This document shows positions 39,883 through 47,363 of a stretch of DNA of 54,676 nt, piece by piece (within the stretch, counting starts at the first letter, position 1; each line of letters starts with the position of its first letter). A program made the translations under genes and the position numbers. Source of the stretch: Mesorhizobium sp. GbtcB19 (lineage in GTDB: Bacteria > Pseudomonadota > Alphaproteobacteria > Rhizobiales > Rhizobiaceae); the NCBI RefSeq assembly GCF_019091085.1, contig NZ_JAGXJY010000029.1, forward strand, positions 1-54,676. Direction: 5' to 3'. The notes beneath the pieces are model-generated. The model worked only from the letters and a program-made list of their open reading frames with translations. It ran no database searches and was not told where the DNA came from.

Positions 39883-40561
39883 GCCTCTGTTCCATCGGGT
39901 CCGCGGCCGCGAACACCGCGCTTGCCTCGCTGACGATCGAAACGTGATCCCGGGCCGCCTTGCCCGCGGCCGCGCCGTCGCCACGCATGATCGCGGTGAC
40001 GATCACATCGTGCTCCTGCCAGGATTTGGCCAACCGGCCGGGCAGCATGAATTGCGCGCGCCGAAACGGCGCCAGCCGGCTGCGGGTCGTCATGGTCAGA
40101 TCATGGATATGCGTGCTGTGCGCGCCGCGATAAAGCCTGCTGTGGAAGTCGGTATTGAAATACTCGTAGTCCTCCTCGGCGCCGAGCTGCACCAGGCGCG
40201 CCGACGCCTGATGCTCCAGCTCCAGCGAGCGGCGCTCTGCGCCGGTCATGCGCTCGGCGGAGAAACGGGCGCAGATCGCTTCCAGCTCGGCCATGCTCTC
40301 GAACATCGAGGCGAGATGTTCCTGCGTGATCACGGCGACGATCGCGCCCCTGTTGGGCCGCCTTTCGACCAGCCCCATGGCGCTCAGATGGCCGAGCGCC
40401 TCCCGGACCGGCGTGCGCGAGACCTCGAAGCGGGCGGCGAGCGAGCCCTCGTCGAGCTTTTCGCCGGGGCGCAGATAGCCCGTGACGATGCGGTCCGCGA
40501 TCGCCCGAACCATCTGATCCACGGTCGTGCCCGACCTGACCAAGCTGCGCTTTCCCGACAC
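39860..40561 (-). CDS. GntR-family regulator with FCD domain, 233 aa
   Basis: The N-terminal winged helix includes IVTGYLRPGEKLDEGSLAARFEVSRTPVREALGHLSAMGLVERRPNRGAIV. The FCD domain shows MFESMAELEAICARFSAERM, FNTDFHSRLYRGAHS with the metal-site Asp/His, and WQEHDVIVTAIMRGDG. The start is GTG 40561 after GGGAGGAGAC. It is divergent from the BMP importer/biuret operon and is the probable regulator of it; TGCATGCACTT repeats (40695, 40786) in the shared promoter are candidate sites. Confidence 0.88.
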   Translation of the reverse strand: MSGKRSLVRSGTTVDQMVRAIADRIVTGYLRPGEKLDEGSLAARFEVSRTPVREALGHLSAMGLVERRPNRGAIVAVITQEHLASMFESMAELEAICARFSAERMTGAERRSLELEHQASARLVQLGAEEDYEYFNTDFHSRLYRGAHSTHIHDLTMTTRSRLAPFRRAQFMLPGRLAKSWQEHDVIVTAIMRGDGAAAGKAARDHVSIVSEASAVFAAADPMEQRLSRSARR

Positions 40562-40691
40562 GTCTCCTCCCGCCCAACTTATTGCGGACGGCCCGCAAGG
40601 TGGACGGCCCACGGGTTGTTTCGACTCAAGGCCGCATCCCTGTATGCCTAGATTTTGACCTCAGTGTCAAATTGATCGCTTTTCAGGCAAA

Positions 40692-40705
40692 AAGTGCATG
40701 CACTT
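40692..40705. promoter_or_regulatory. Palindromic operator candidate, GntR/biuret promoter (site A)
   Basis: AAGTGCATGCACTT, a perfect 14-bp palindrome, flanked by GGCAA and TGCC that extend the symmetry imperfectly. It lies 131 bases from the GntR start and 147 before the BMP gene. It shares TGCATGCACTT with site B. Confidence 0.6.
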
Positions 40706-40741
40706 GCCTTTGGTTTATGCAGGCCTTCTAAATTCATCCAT

Positions 40742-40762
40742 TGATTTTATTACAGAAAATCA
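40742..40762. promoter_or_regulatory. AT-rich inverted repeat in the same promoter
   Basis: TGATTTT-ATTACAG-AAAATCA, seven-base perfect arms in an AT-rich stretch that is unlike the surrounding DNA. It could be a second regulator site or part of the promoter; no clear -35/-10 pair was found. Confidence 0.35.
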
Positions 40763-40785
40763 GAAAAAGAAACTGGCATAGCGAT

Positions 40786-40796
40786 TGCATGCACTT
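40786..40796. promoter_or_regulatory. Palindromic operator candidate (site B)
   Basis: TGCATGCACTT, a direct copy of part of site A 91 bases away, just before a TTGACA (40799-40804) and 56 bases upstream of the BMP gene. Two spaced copies are consistent with repression by looping or by two dimers. Confidence 0.5.
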
Positions 40797-40851
40797 TCTT
40801 GACAACATGTTAACCGACCCCGTCAGGGTCCAAGAAAGGGGAGCATTCGAT

Positions 40852-41979
40852 ATGACCGGGAAATTCATGCTTAGCCGCCGCGACCTGCTCAAGACCTCCG
40901 CCGCCGGGGCGGCGCTCGGCCTGGCCTCGGCAGCCTTTCCGATCCGCGCCGCGCGCGCCGCCGCCGCGACCGTCGGCTTCATCTATGTCGGGCCGAAGGA
41001 CGACTATGGCTACAACCAGGCGCATGCCGAAGGCGCGGCCTCGCTGAAGGGCATCGAAGGCATTTCCATCGTCGAGGAAGAAAACGTCCCCGAGACGGTC
41101 GACGTCCAGAAGACGATGGAATCGATGATCAATCTCGACGGCGCCTCGCTGATCTTCCCGACCTCCTTCGGCTATTTCGACCCGCATATGCTGGCCATGT
41201 GCGCCAAGTTCCCGGACGTGCAGTTCCGCCATTGCGGCGGCATGTGGAACAAGGACAAGCACCCGATGAATGCCGGCTCCTATTTCGGCTATATCGGCTT
41301 GGGCCAGTACCTCAACGGCGTCGTCGCCGGCCACACCACCAAGTCGAAGAAGCTCGGCTTCGTCGCCGCCAAGCCGATCCCGCAGGTCCTGCTCAACATC
41401 AATTCCTTCCTGCTCGGTGCGCGCTCGGTCGATCCGGCGATCACCTGCCAGGTGATCTTCACCGGCGAATGGTCTCTGGCAGTGAAGGAGGCCGAGGCCA
41501 CCAACGCGCTGGTCGACCAGGGTGCCGACGTCATCACCTGCCATGTCGACAGCCCCAAGGTGGTGGTCGAGACGGCCGCCGGCCGCGGCGCCTTCGTCTG
41601 CGGCTATCACGCCAATCAGAGCCCGCTGGCGCCGGAGAAATACTTGACCGGCGCGGAGTGGAACTGGGCCAAGGTCTACAAGATGTTCGTCGACGACCTC
41701 ATCGCCGGCAAGCCGCTGCCCAACTTCACGCGCGGCGGACTGGCCGACGGCTTCGTCAAGATGAGCCCGCTTGGCCCCGCCGTCGGCGAAGCGGCGCGCA
41801 AGCAGTTCGACGCCACGCTGGCGGAAATGATGAAGGGCGGTTTCTCCGTCATCAAGGGACCGTTGAAGAGCAACAAGGGCGCCGTCGTCGCGACCGAAGG
41901 CCAGGCCTTTGTCGAAACCGCCATCGAGCTCGAAAGCATGGACTATCTCGTCGAGGGCGTCGTCGGCTCGACGGCCTGA
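40852..41979 (+). CDS. BMP-family ABC importer substrate-binding protein, 375 aa
   Basis: Periplasmic receptor of the basic-membrane-protein family, whose characterised members bind nucleosides or related nitrogen heterocycles. The N-terminal signal contains SRRDLLKTSAAGAALGLASAAF and cleaves near ARA-AAA, so it is Tat-like. The mature start VGFIYVGPKDDYGYNQAHAEG is typical of the family, as are KLGFVAAKPIPQVLLNINSFLLGARSV and GADVITCHVDSP. AAAGGGGAG precedes the ATG. It heads an operon with two permeases, a double ATPase and urea-derivative hydrolases, so the ligand is probably a biuret-like or related N-rich compound (inference). Confidence 0.9.
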   Translation: MTGKFMLSRRDLLKTSAAGAALGLASAAFPIRAARAAAATVGFIYVGPKDDYGYNQAHAEGAASLKGIEGISIVEEENVPETVDVQKTMESMINLDGASLIFPTSFGYFDPHMLAMCAKFPDVQFRHCGGMWNKDKHPMNAGSYFGYIGLGQYLNGVVAGHTTKSKKLGFVAAKPIPQVLLNINSFLLGARSVDPAITCQVIFTGEWSLAVKEAEATNALVDQGADVITCHVDSPKVVVETAAGRGAFVCGYHANQSPLAPEKYLTGAEWNWAKVYKMFVDDLIAGKPLPNFTRGGLADGFVKMSPLGPAVGEAARKQFDATLAEMMKGGFSVIKGPLKSNKGAVVATEGQAFVETAIELESMDYLVEGVVGSTA

Positions 41980-42007
41980 ACCGGGCAGGCTCCGAGGGAG
42001 ACGGGAC

Positions 42008-43132
42008 ATGGCGGACACTGTGAGCGGCCCGGATGTGCGGACCATCCTCGACGCCGGAGGATACCGGGCGGCGCTCGAATGGACCGCAAGGCGGGCGGAG
42101 GCCTTCGTCATTCCGCTCGCGGCGCTGGTCGTCGGCATGGTGCTGTTCAGCCTGTTCATCCTGGCTGTCGGCAAGTCGCCGGTCCAGCTCTACGAGACGA
42201 TGTGGCGGGGCGGCTTCGGCTCCTGGTTCTCGATCCAGAACTCGCTGTCGCGCGGCGCGCCGCTCCTGCTTGCGGCGCTCTGCGTGGCGCTGCCGGCTCG
42301 TCTCGGCCTGGTGGTCATCGGCGGCGAGGGCGCCATCGTGCTCGGCGGGGTCGCCGCGGCCGCCATCGGCGTGGCGCTGAACGGCGCGCCGTCTTTTCTC
42401 GTCATCCTCCTCATGGGCGTGGGGGCCCTGGCCGCCGGCGGCATCTGGATAGGTGTCGTCGGCGCGCTCCGCCATTACCGTGCCGTCAACGAGACGATCT
42501 CCAGCCTGCTGATGGCCTACATAGCCATCGCGCTGATGAACCATCTGGTGGAAGGGCCGCTGCGCGATCCGGCCTCGCTCAACAAACCCTCGACCCAACC
42601 CCTGGCCGACATCTACCGCGTCGGCAACATCCCGGGCATGGAGGTGCATTGGGGCCTCGTCGTCGGCATCCTCGCCTGCGTGCTCTCCTGGCTGCTGATG
42701 GAGAAGACCCGCTGGGGCTTTGCCGCCCGCATCGCCGGCGGCAATGTCAGGGCGGCACAGGTGCAGGGCTTGGCGGTCGGGCCGCTGATCGCCGGCTTCA
42801 CCGCGCTGGCGGGTGGCTTTGCCGGACTTGCCGGCATGCTGGAGGTCGCGGCCGTGCAAGGCAGCGCCAATGGCTCGCTTGCCGCGGGCTACGGCTATAC
42901 CGGCATCCTCGTCGCCTTCCTCGCCCGCCACAATCCGCTTGCCATCATCCCTGTCGCCATCCTGCTTGGCGGCATCGACGCGTCCGGCGGGCTGATCCAA
43001 CGCCGCATGGACTTGCCCGACGCGACCGTGCTGGTGCTGCAGGGCATGCTCTTCATCGTCATCTTGTTCAGCGAAACCTTCTACGGCCGCTTCAAGCTCT
43101 TCAACCCCGATCTCTGGCAGAGGGGCACCTGA
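42008..43132 (+). CDS. BMP-type ABC importer permease 1, 374 aa
   Basis: Membrane subunit of the nucleoside/sugar (RbsC-like) class. The N-terminal cytoplasmic stretch of about 35 residues is followed by a helix (VIPLAALVVGMVLFSLFILAVG) and the WRGGFGSWFSIQNSLSRGAPLLLAALCVALPAR block typical of BMP-system permeases. RIAGGNVRAAQVQGL is the ATPase-contact region. The ATG at 42008 lies 28 bases after the receptor gene. It overlaps the second permease gene by one base (TGATG). Confidence 0.91.
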   Translation: MADTVSGPDVRTILDAGGYRAALEWTARRAEAFVIPLAALVVGMVLFSLFILAVGKSPVQLYETMWRGGFGSWFSIQNSLSRGAPLLLAALCVALPARLGLVVIGGEGAIVLGGVAAAAIGVALNGAPSFLVILLMGVGALAAGGIWIGVVGALRHYRAVNETISSLLMAYIAIALMNHLVEGPLRDPASLNKPSTQPLADIYRVGNIPGMEVHWGLVVGILACVLSWLLMEKTRWGFAARIAGGNVRAAQVQGLAVGPLIAGFTALAGGFAGLAGMLEVAAVQGSANGSLAAGYGYTGILVAFLARHNPLAIIPVAILLGGIDASGGLIQRRMDLPDATVLVLQGMLFIVILFSETFYGRFKLFNPDLWQRGT

Positions 43133-44058
43133 TGGAAACGACCGACATCGGCCTGTGGGGCGTGCCGCTCGCCTTGCTTGGCGGCGCCATCCGCGTCTCC
43201 ACGCCCTTCATCTTCGTCTCGCTCGGCGAAGCCATCACCGAGCGCTCCGGCCGCATCAATCTCGGCCTCGAAGGCACGCTGGTGTTCGGCGCCATGAGCG
43301 CCTACGCGGTCGCGGTGATCACCGGCTCGCCATGGCTCGGCCTGGTGGCCGCAGCGCTCGCCGGCCTCTGCTTCGGTCTCTTCCACGGCTGGATCTGCAA
43401 ATTCCCGAAGGTCAACGACATCGCCATCGGCATCGCCCTGATGCTGTTCGGCTCTGGGCTAGCGTTCTTCTTCGGCAAGCCGTTCATCCAGCCCTCCGCG
43501 CCAGACCTGCCGGCGATCCCCTTCGGCGCCTGGTCGAACATCCCGCAGGTGCAGGCGGCGCTCAACGTCAACGTGCTGTTCCTGATCGGCGCGGCGCTTG
43601 CCGTCTTCCTCTGGTGGGCGTTCCGCAACACCCGTGTCGGCCTGATCGTGCGCGTGGTCGGCGACAGCGCCGACGCCGCGCGCGCCATGGGGTTGAATCC
43701 GAACACGGTGCGCCTTCTGGCCACCGGCGTCGGCGGCGCGCTCGCCGGCATCGGCGGCGCCTATCTGTCGCTCTACTATCCGGGCAGTTGGACCGAACGC
43801 ATCTCGTCGGGCCAGGGGTTGATGGCGGTGGCGCTGGTCATCTTCGCGCGCTGGAACCCGCTCGGCTGCTTTGCGGCGGCGCTCCTGTTCGGCGGCGCCG
43901 GCGCCCTAGGTCCGGCGCTGCAATCCGTGGGCGTCACGCAGGGCTACTACCTCTTCTACGCCGCGCCCTACATCCTCACCCTCATCATCATGATCGCCAC
44001 CTCGTCGCCGAGCCGCACGCTCGCCGGCGCGCCGGGCGAACTGTCGATCACCAAATGA
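43132..44058 (+). CDS. BMP-type ABC importer permease 2, 308 aa
   Basis: Second RbsC-like membrane subunit: VSLGEAITERSGRINLGLEGTLVFGAM is the conserved block of the smaller BMP permease, and RVVGDSADAARAMGLNPNTVRLLATGVGGALAGIGGAYLSL the coupling region. It starts at the ATG overlapping the TGA of permease 1. A long open frame in another phase across both permease genes is an antisense/out-of-phase shadow of the GC-rich code. Confidence 0.91.
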   Translation: METTDIGLWGVPLALLGGAIRVSTPFIFVSLGEAITERSGRINLGLEGTLVFGAMSAYAVAVITGSPWLGLVAAALAGLCFGLFHGWICKFPKVNDIAIGIALMLFGSGLAFFFGKPFIQPSAPDLPAIPFGAWSNIPQVQAALNVNVLFLIGAALAVFLWWAFRNTRVGLIVRVVGDSADAARAMGLNPNTVRLLATGVGGALAGIGGAYLSLYYPGSWTERISSGQGLMAVALVIFARWNPLGCFAAALLFGGAGALGPALQSVGVTQGYYLFYAAPYILTLIIMIATSSPSRTLAGAPGELSITK

Positions 44059-44110
44059 CCGCGCGCCACGAACCGCCCCTGGAACGGCTTGAGAGACCGG
44101 AGTCTTTGCC

Positions 44111-44812
44111 ATGAACGCCAGAGCCGAGATCACCCAGCGCTACATCGACGCCGATCCCTATCCCTGGCCCTACAATGGCGATTTGAGGCCGGACAACACG
44201 GCGCTGATCATCATCGACATGCAGACCGATTTCTGCGGGCCGGGCGGCTATGTCGACCATATGGGCTACGACCTGTCGCTGGTCAGGGCGCCGATCGAGC
44301 CGATCAAGTCGGTGCTCTCCGCCATGCGGGCCAAAGGCTACACCATCATCCACACCCGCGAGGGCCATCGCCCCGACCTCGCCGACCTGCCGGCCAACAA
44401 GCGCTGGCGCTCGCGCCGCATCAATGCCGGCATCGGCGATCCGGGCCCGTGCGGCCGCATCCTGGTGCGCGGCGAGCCGGGTTGGGACATCATCCCCGAC
44501 CTCTATCCGGCCGAGGGCGAGCCGATCATCGACAAGCCCGGCAAAGGCTCGTTCTGCGCCACCGACCTGGAGCTGATCCTCAACCAGCGCGGCATCGAAA
44601 ACATCGTGCTCACCGGCATCACCACCGATGTCTGCGTACACACCACCATGCGCGAGGCCAACGACCGCGGCTTCGAATGCGTGATGCTGGAGGATTGCTG
44701 CGGGGCGACCGACTACGGCAACCACCTGGCGGCAATCAAGATGATCAAGATGCAGGGCGGCGTGTTCGGCGCCGTCTCGAACTCCGCCGCGCTCGTCGCG
44801 CAGTTGCCGTGA
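44111..44812 (+). CDS. biuH: Biuret hydrolase (isochorismatase-like cysteine hydrolase), 233 aa
   Basis: Hydrolyses biuret to allophanate and ammonia. The fold is isochorismatase-like with the triad Asp36 (IIDMQTDF), Lys142 (DKPGKG) and Cys175 (TTDVCVHTT), residue numbers that match what I recall for the Rhizobium leguminosarum enzyme. The N-terminal RYIDADPYPWPYNG and the GGYVDHMGYDLSLV segment also look like that enzyme. A GGAG ribosome site precedes the ATG. The gene sits between the permease and ATPase genes of the BMP importer, and allophanate hydrolase lies downstream, giving a complete biuret-to-ammonia route. Confidence 0.87.
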   Translation: MNARAEITQRYIDADPYPWPYNGDLRPDNTALIIIDMQTDFCGPGGYVDHMGYDLSLVRAPIEPIKSVLSAMRAKGYTIIHTREGHRPDLADLPANKRWRSRRINAGIGDPGPCGRILVRGEPGWDIIPDLYPAEGEPIIDKPGKGSFCATDLELILNQRGIENIVLTGITTDVCVHTTMREANDRGFECVMLEDCCGATDYGNHLAAIKMIKMQGGVFGAVSNSAALVAQLP

Positions 44813-44822
44813 GGAGCCGGCG

Positions 44823-46352
44823 ATGAGCGGAACGCACAGAAAGGCGATCGGCGTCGAGACCATCGGCATGACCATGCGCTTCGGCGCCTTCACCGCGCTG
44901 GACGATGTTTCCATCAAGGTACCGGCAGGCTCCTTCCATGCCTTGCTCGGCGAGAACGGCGCCGGCAAGTCGACGCTGGTCAAATGCATGATGGGTTTCT
45001 ACCACCCGACATCGGGCGACATGCTGGTCGACGGGCGCCAGGTCGCGATCGCCAGCCCCAGGGATGCCTCGGCCCTCGGCCTCGGCATGGTCTATCAGCA
45101 CTTCACGCTGGTACCTTCGCTGACGGGCGCCGAGAACCTGGTCATCTCGCGCGAGAAGGTGCCCGGCGTCATCGACTGGCGCAAGGAGCGCGGCGAGCTT
45201 GCCCAGTTCATGGAACGCATGCCGTTTAAGCTGCCGCTCGACGTGAAGGTGGCCGAGCTCGCCGCCGGCGAGAAGCAAAAGCTGGAGATCATCAAGCAGC
45301 TCTATCTCGGCCGCAACTTCCTGGTGCTGGACGAGCCGACATCGGTACTCACCCCTGGCGAGGCGCAGGAAGTGCTTGGCCTGGTGCGCGGCATGACGAA
45401 GGCGGGCGATCTCACCGCGCTGATGATCTCGCACAAATTCCATGAGGTTACGGCATTTGCCGACGACATCACCGTGCTGCGCAAGGGCAGGCTCACGGGC
45501 ACCGGCAAGGTTTCCGACCTCTCCCACAGGGAGATGGCGGCGATGATGATCGGCGACCAGCCGATCGCCGCGCTCGACAGCCGCGCCGCGCCGAAGCCGG
45601 ACGCCGAGATCGTGCTCAAAGTGAAGGCGCTGAAGGCGCCGGACCGCACCGGGCTGAAGTCGATCGACATCGCCGACCTCGGCGTGCGTTCCGGCGAGAT
45701 CGTCGGCATCGCCGGTATCTCCGGCAATGGCCAGAAGGAGTTTTTGGAAGTGCTGGCCGGACAGCGCCCGCGCAATGGCGGCGAGGTGATGGTACGCGGC
45801 AGCGCCTACGCAGCGACGCGCGCCGAGGCGCGCGCGCTCAACGTGCGGCTCATCCCGGAGGAGCCGCTCAAGAATGCCTGCGCGCCAAGGATGACGGTCG
45901 CCGAAAACATCGCCTTCCGCACCTTCGACATCGACGGCAGCGGCAAGCCGGTGAGCTGGATCAGCGCCGGCGCCATCAAATCCTTCAGCGCCCGGCTGGT
46001 CGAGCAGTTCAAGGTCAAGACGGCTTCGCTCTCCTCACCCATCGCCTCGCTGTCCGGCGGCAATGTGCAGCGCGCGGTGCTCGCCCGAGAACTCACGGGT
46101 GAGGTCGACTTGCTGATCGTCTCAAACCCGTGCTTCGGCCTAGACTTCTCGGCCGTCGCTGAAATCCGCGCCCGCATCATGAAGGCGCGCAATGCGGGGG
46201 CAGCGGTGCTCCTGATGTCGGAAGACCTCGACGAACTCCTGGAACTCTCGGACCGCATCCTCGTCATGTCCGACGGCTCGCTCGTCTACGAGACTCCGAT
46301 CGCGCAGGCGAGCGTCCAGACGATCGGCGAACACATGGCGGGGCATCATTGA
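44823..46352 (+). CDS. BMP-type ABC importer ATPase with two nucleotide-binding domains, 509 aa
   Basis: Double-domain ATPase of the nucleoside/ribose class. Domain 1 has Walker A GENGAGKST (43-51), a degenerate signature LAAGEKQ (146-152), Walker B FLVLDEP (Asp170, Glu171) and switch His in MISHKFHEVT. Domain 2 has a degraded Walker A (GISGNGQKEF), a good signature LSGGN (410-414) and a degraded Walker B (LLIVSNP, 430-436). One composite ATP site should therefore be competent and the other not, which is usual for this family. GAGGAG lies upstream of the ATG. The stop overlaps the next ATG. Confidence 0.92.
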   Translation: MSGTHRKAIGVETIGMTMRFGAFTALDDVSIKVPAGSFHALLGENGAGKSTLVKCMMGFYHPTSGDMLVDGRQVAIASPRDASALGLGMVYQHFTLVPSLTGAENLVISREKVPGVIDWRKERGELAQFMERMPFKLPLDVKVAELAAGEKQKLEIIKQLYLGRNFLVLDEPTSVLTPGEAQEVLGLVRGMTKAGDLTALMISHKFHEVTAFADDITVLRKGRLTGTGKVSDLSHREMAAMMIGDQPIAALDSRAAPKPDAEIVLKVKALKAPDRTGLKSIDIADLGVRSGEIVGIAGISGNGQKEFLEVLAGQRPRNGGEVMVRGSAYAATRAEARALNVRLIPEEPLKNACAPRMTVAENIAFRTFDIDGSGKPVSWISAGAIKSFSARLVEQFKVKTASLSSPIASLSGGNVQRAVLARELTGEVDLLIVSNPCFGLDFSAVAEIRARIMKARNAGAAVLLMSEDLDELLELSDRILVMSDGSLVYETPIAQASVQTIGEHMAGHH

Positions 46353-47020
46353 TGGCCGAGATCGCGGCACAGCCTTTCGCCTTTGCGTTCAAGCCTGAGA
46401 CGACGGCGCTCATCGTCATCGACATGCAGCGCGACTTCGCCGAGCCGGGCGGCTTCGGCGCCAGCCTCGGCAACAATGTCAGCCGTGTAGTGGCGATCGT
46501 GCCGACGGTGAAGCGGCTGATCGAAGGCTTCCGTGCCGCCGGCCTGCCGGTGATCCACACCATGGAGTGCCACAGGCCGGACCTGTCGGACCTGCCGCCC
46601 GCCAAGCGCGACCGCGGCAACCCGTCGATCCGCATCGGCGATACCGGCCCGATGGGACGTGTGCTGATCGCCGGCGAGCCCGGCACCGCGATCCTCGACG
46701 AGCTCGCGCCGGCGCCCGGCGAGATCGTCATCGAGAAGCCCGGCAAGGGCGCCTTCTACGCGACTGGGCTTAGCGACGACCTCAAGCGGCTCGGCATCCG
46801 GCAACTGGTCTTTGCCGGGGTGACGACCGAAGTCTGCGTGCAGACGACGATGCGCGAGGCCAACGACCGCGGCTATGAGTGCGTCGTCGCCGAAGATGCG
46901 ACGGAGAGCTACTTCCCCGAATTCAAGGCGGCCGCCCTGGCCATGATCAGGGCGCAAGGCGCGATCGTCGGCTGGACGGCGACGACCGACCAGGTGCTCG
47001 AGGGAATTGCGAATGCCTAA
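46352..47020 (+). CDS. Isochorismatase-like cysteine hydrolase, possibly triuret or ureide hydrolase, 222 aa
   Basis: A second member of the biuret hydrolase superfamily, diverged from the one at 44111. The triad is Asp24 (VIDMQRDF), Lys129 (EKPGKG) and Cys162 (TTEVCVQTT). Substrate-side segments HTMECHRPDLSDLPPAK and GDTGPMGRVLIAGEPG resemble the biuret enzyme but differ in detail. Given its place between the importer ATPase and allophanate hydrolase, it may act upstream of biuret (for example on triuret) or on a related carbamoyl compound. Other options are ureidoacrylate- or N-carbamoyl-type amidohydrolase. The ATG overlaps the upstream stop. Confidence 0.82.
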   Translation: MAEIAAQPFAFAFKPETTALIVIDMQRDFAEPGGFGASLGNNVSRVVAIVPTVKRLIEGFRAAGLPVIHTMECHRPDLSDLPPAKRDRGNPSIRIGDTGPMGRVLIAGEPGTAILDELAPAPGEIVIEKPGKGAFYATGLSDDLKRLGIRQLVFAGVTTEVCVQTTMREANDRGYECVVAEDATESYFPEFKAAALAMIRAQGAIVGWTATTDQVLEGIANA

Positions 47021-47363
47021 TCTCAGCTTTGCCGGCCTGCTTGACGGCGGCTGGCGCGACTTGGCGTTCGAGCCTTTCCGCGACGGCATCGGCGTGCACT
47101 GGCTGCTCAAGGGCGGCCCGGTCGAGCCGTCGGTCGCGCTGCTCAAATACCAACCGGCCGCCAGCGTGCCGCGCCATCGCCACGCCGGGCTGGAAACCAT
47201 CGTCGTGCTGGAGGGTATCCAGAGCGACGAGAACGGCGACTATCCGGCGGGCAGCGTGATCCTCAATCCGGTCGGTACCGAGCATTCGGTGTGGACGAAG
47301 GACGGCTGCGTCGTGCTGATCCAATGGGACCTGCCGGTGATCATTCTGGGGGAGACGAAATGA
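47013..47363 (+). CDS. ChrR-type single cupin protein, 116 aa
   Basis: Small cupin: SVPRHRHAGLETIVVLEGIQSDENGDYPAGSVILNPVGTEHSVW contains the His, His, Glu and His metal ligands in the order of ChrR-like cupins. The ATG at 47013 follows GAGGGAA and overlaps the previous gene by eight bases; the TGA overlaps the AtzF start (ATGA). Such tight coupling implies a real role in the pathway, for instance as a metabolite sensor or auxiliary enzyme, but none is known to me. Confidence 0.8.
   Translation: MPNLSFAGLLDGGWRDLAFEPFRDGIGVHWLLKGGPVEPSVALLKYQPAASVPRHRHAGLETIVVLEGIQSDENGDYPAGSVILNPVGTEHSVWTKDGCVVLIQWDLPVIILGETK

Noticed and set aside
40799..40827. Sigma-70 promoter with TTGACA at 40799
   Set aside because: The -35 hexamer is perfect but no acceptable -10 lies 16-18 bases downstream, so it is not listed as a promoter.
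42079..44058. A 659-codon open frame across both BMP permease genes
   Set aside because: Only its last 308 codons match a protein family (permease 2). The first part is an Arg/Pro-rich out-of-phase reading of permease 1. The real start is the ATG at 43132 overlapping the previous stop.
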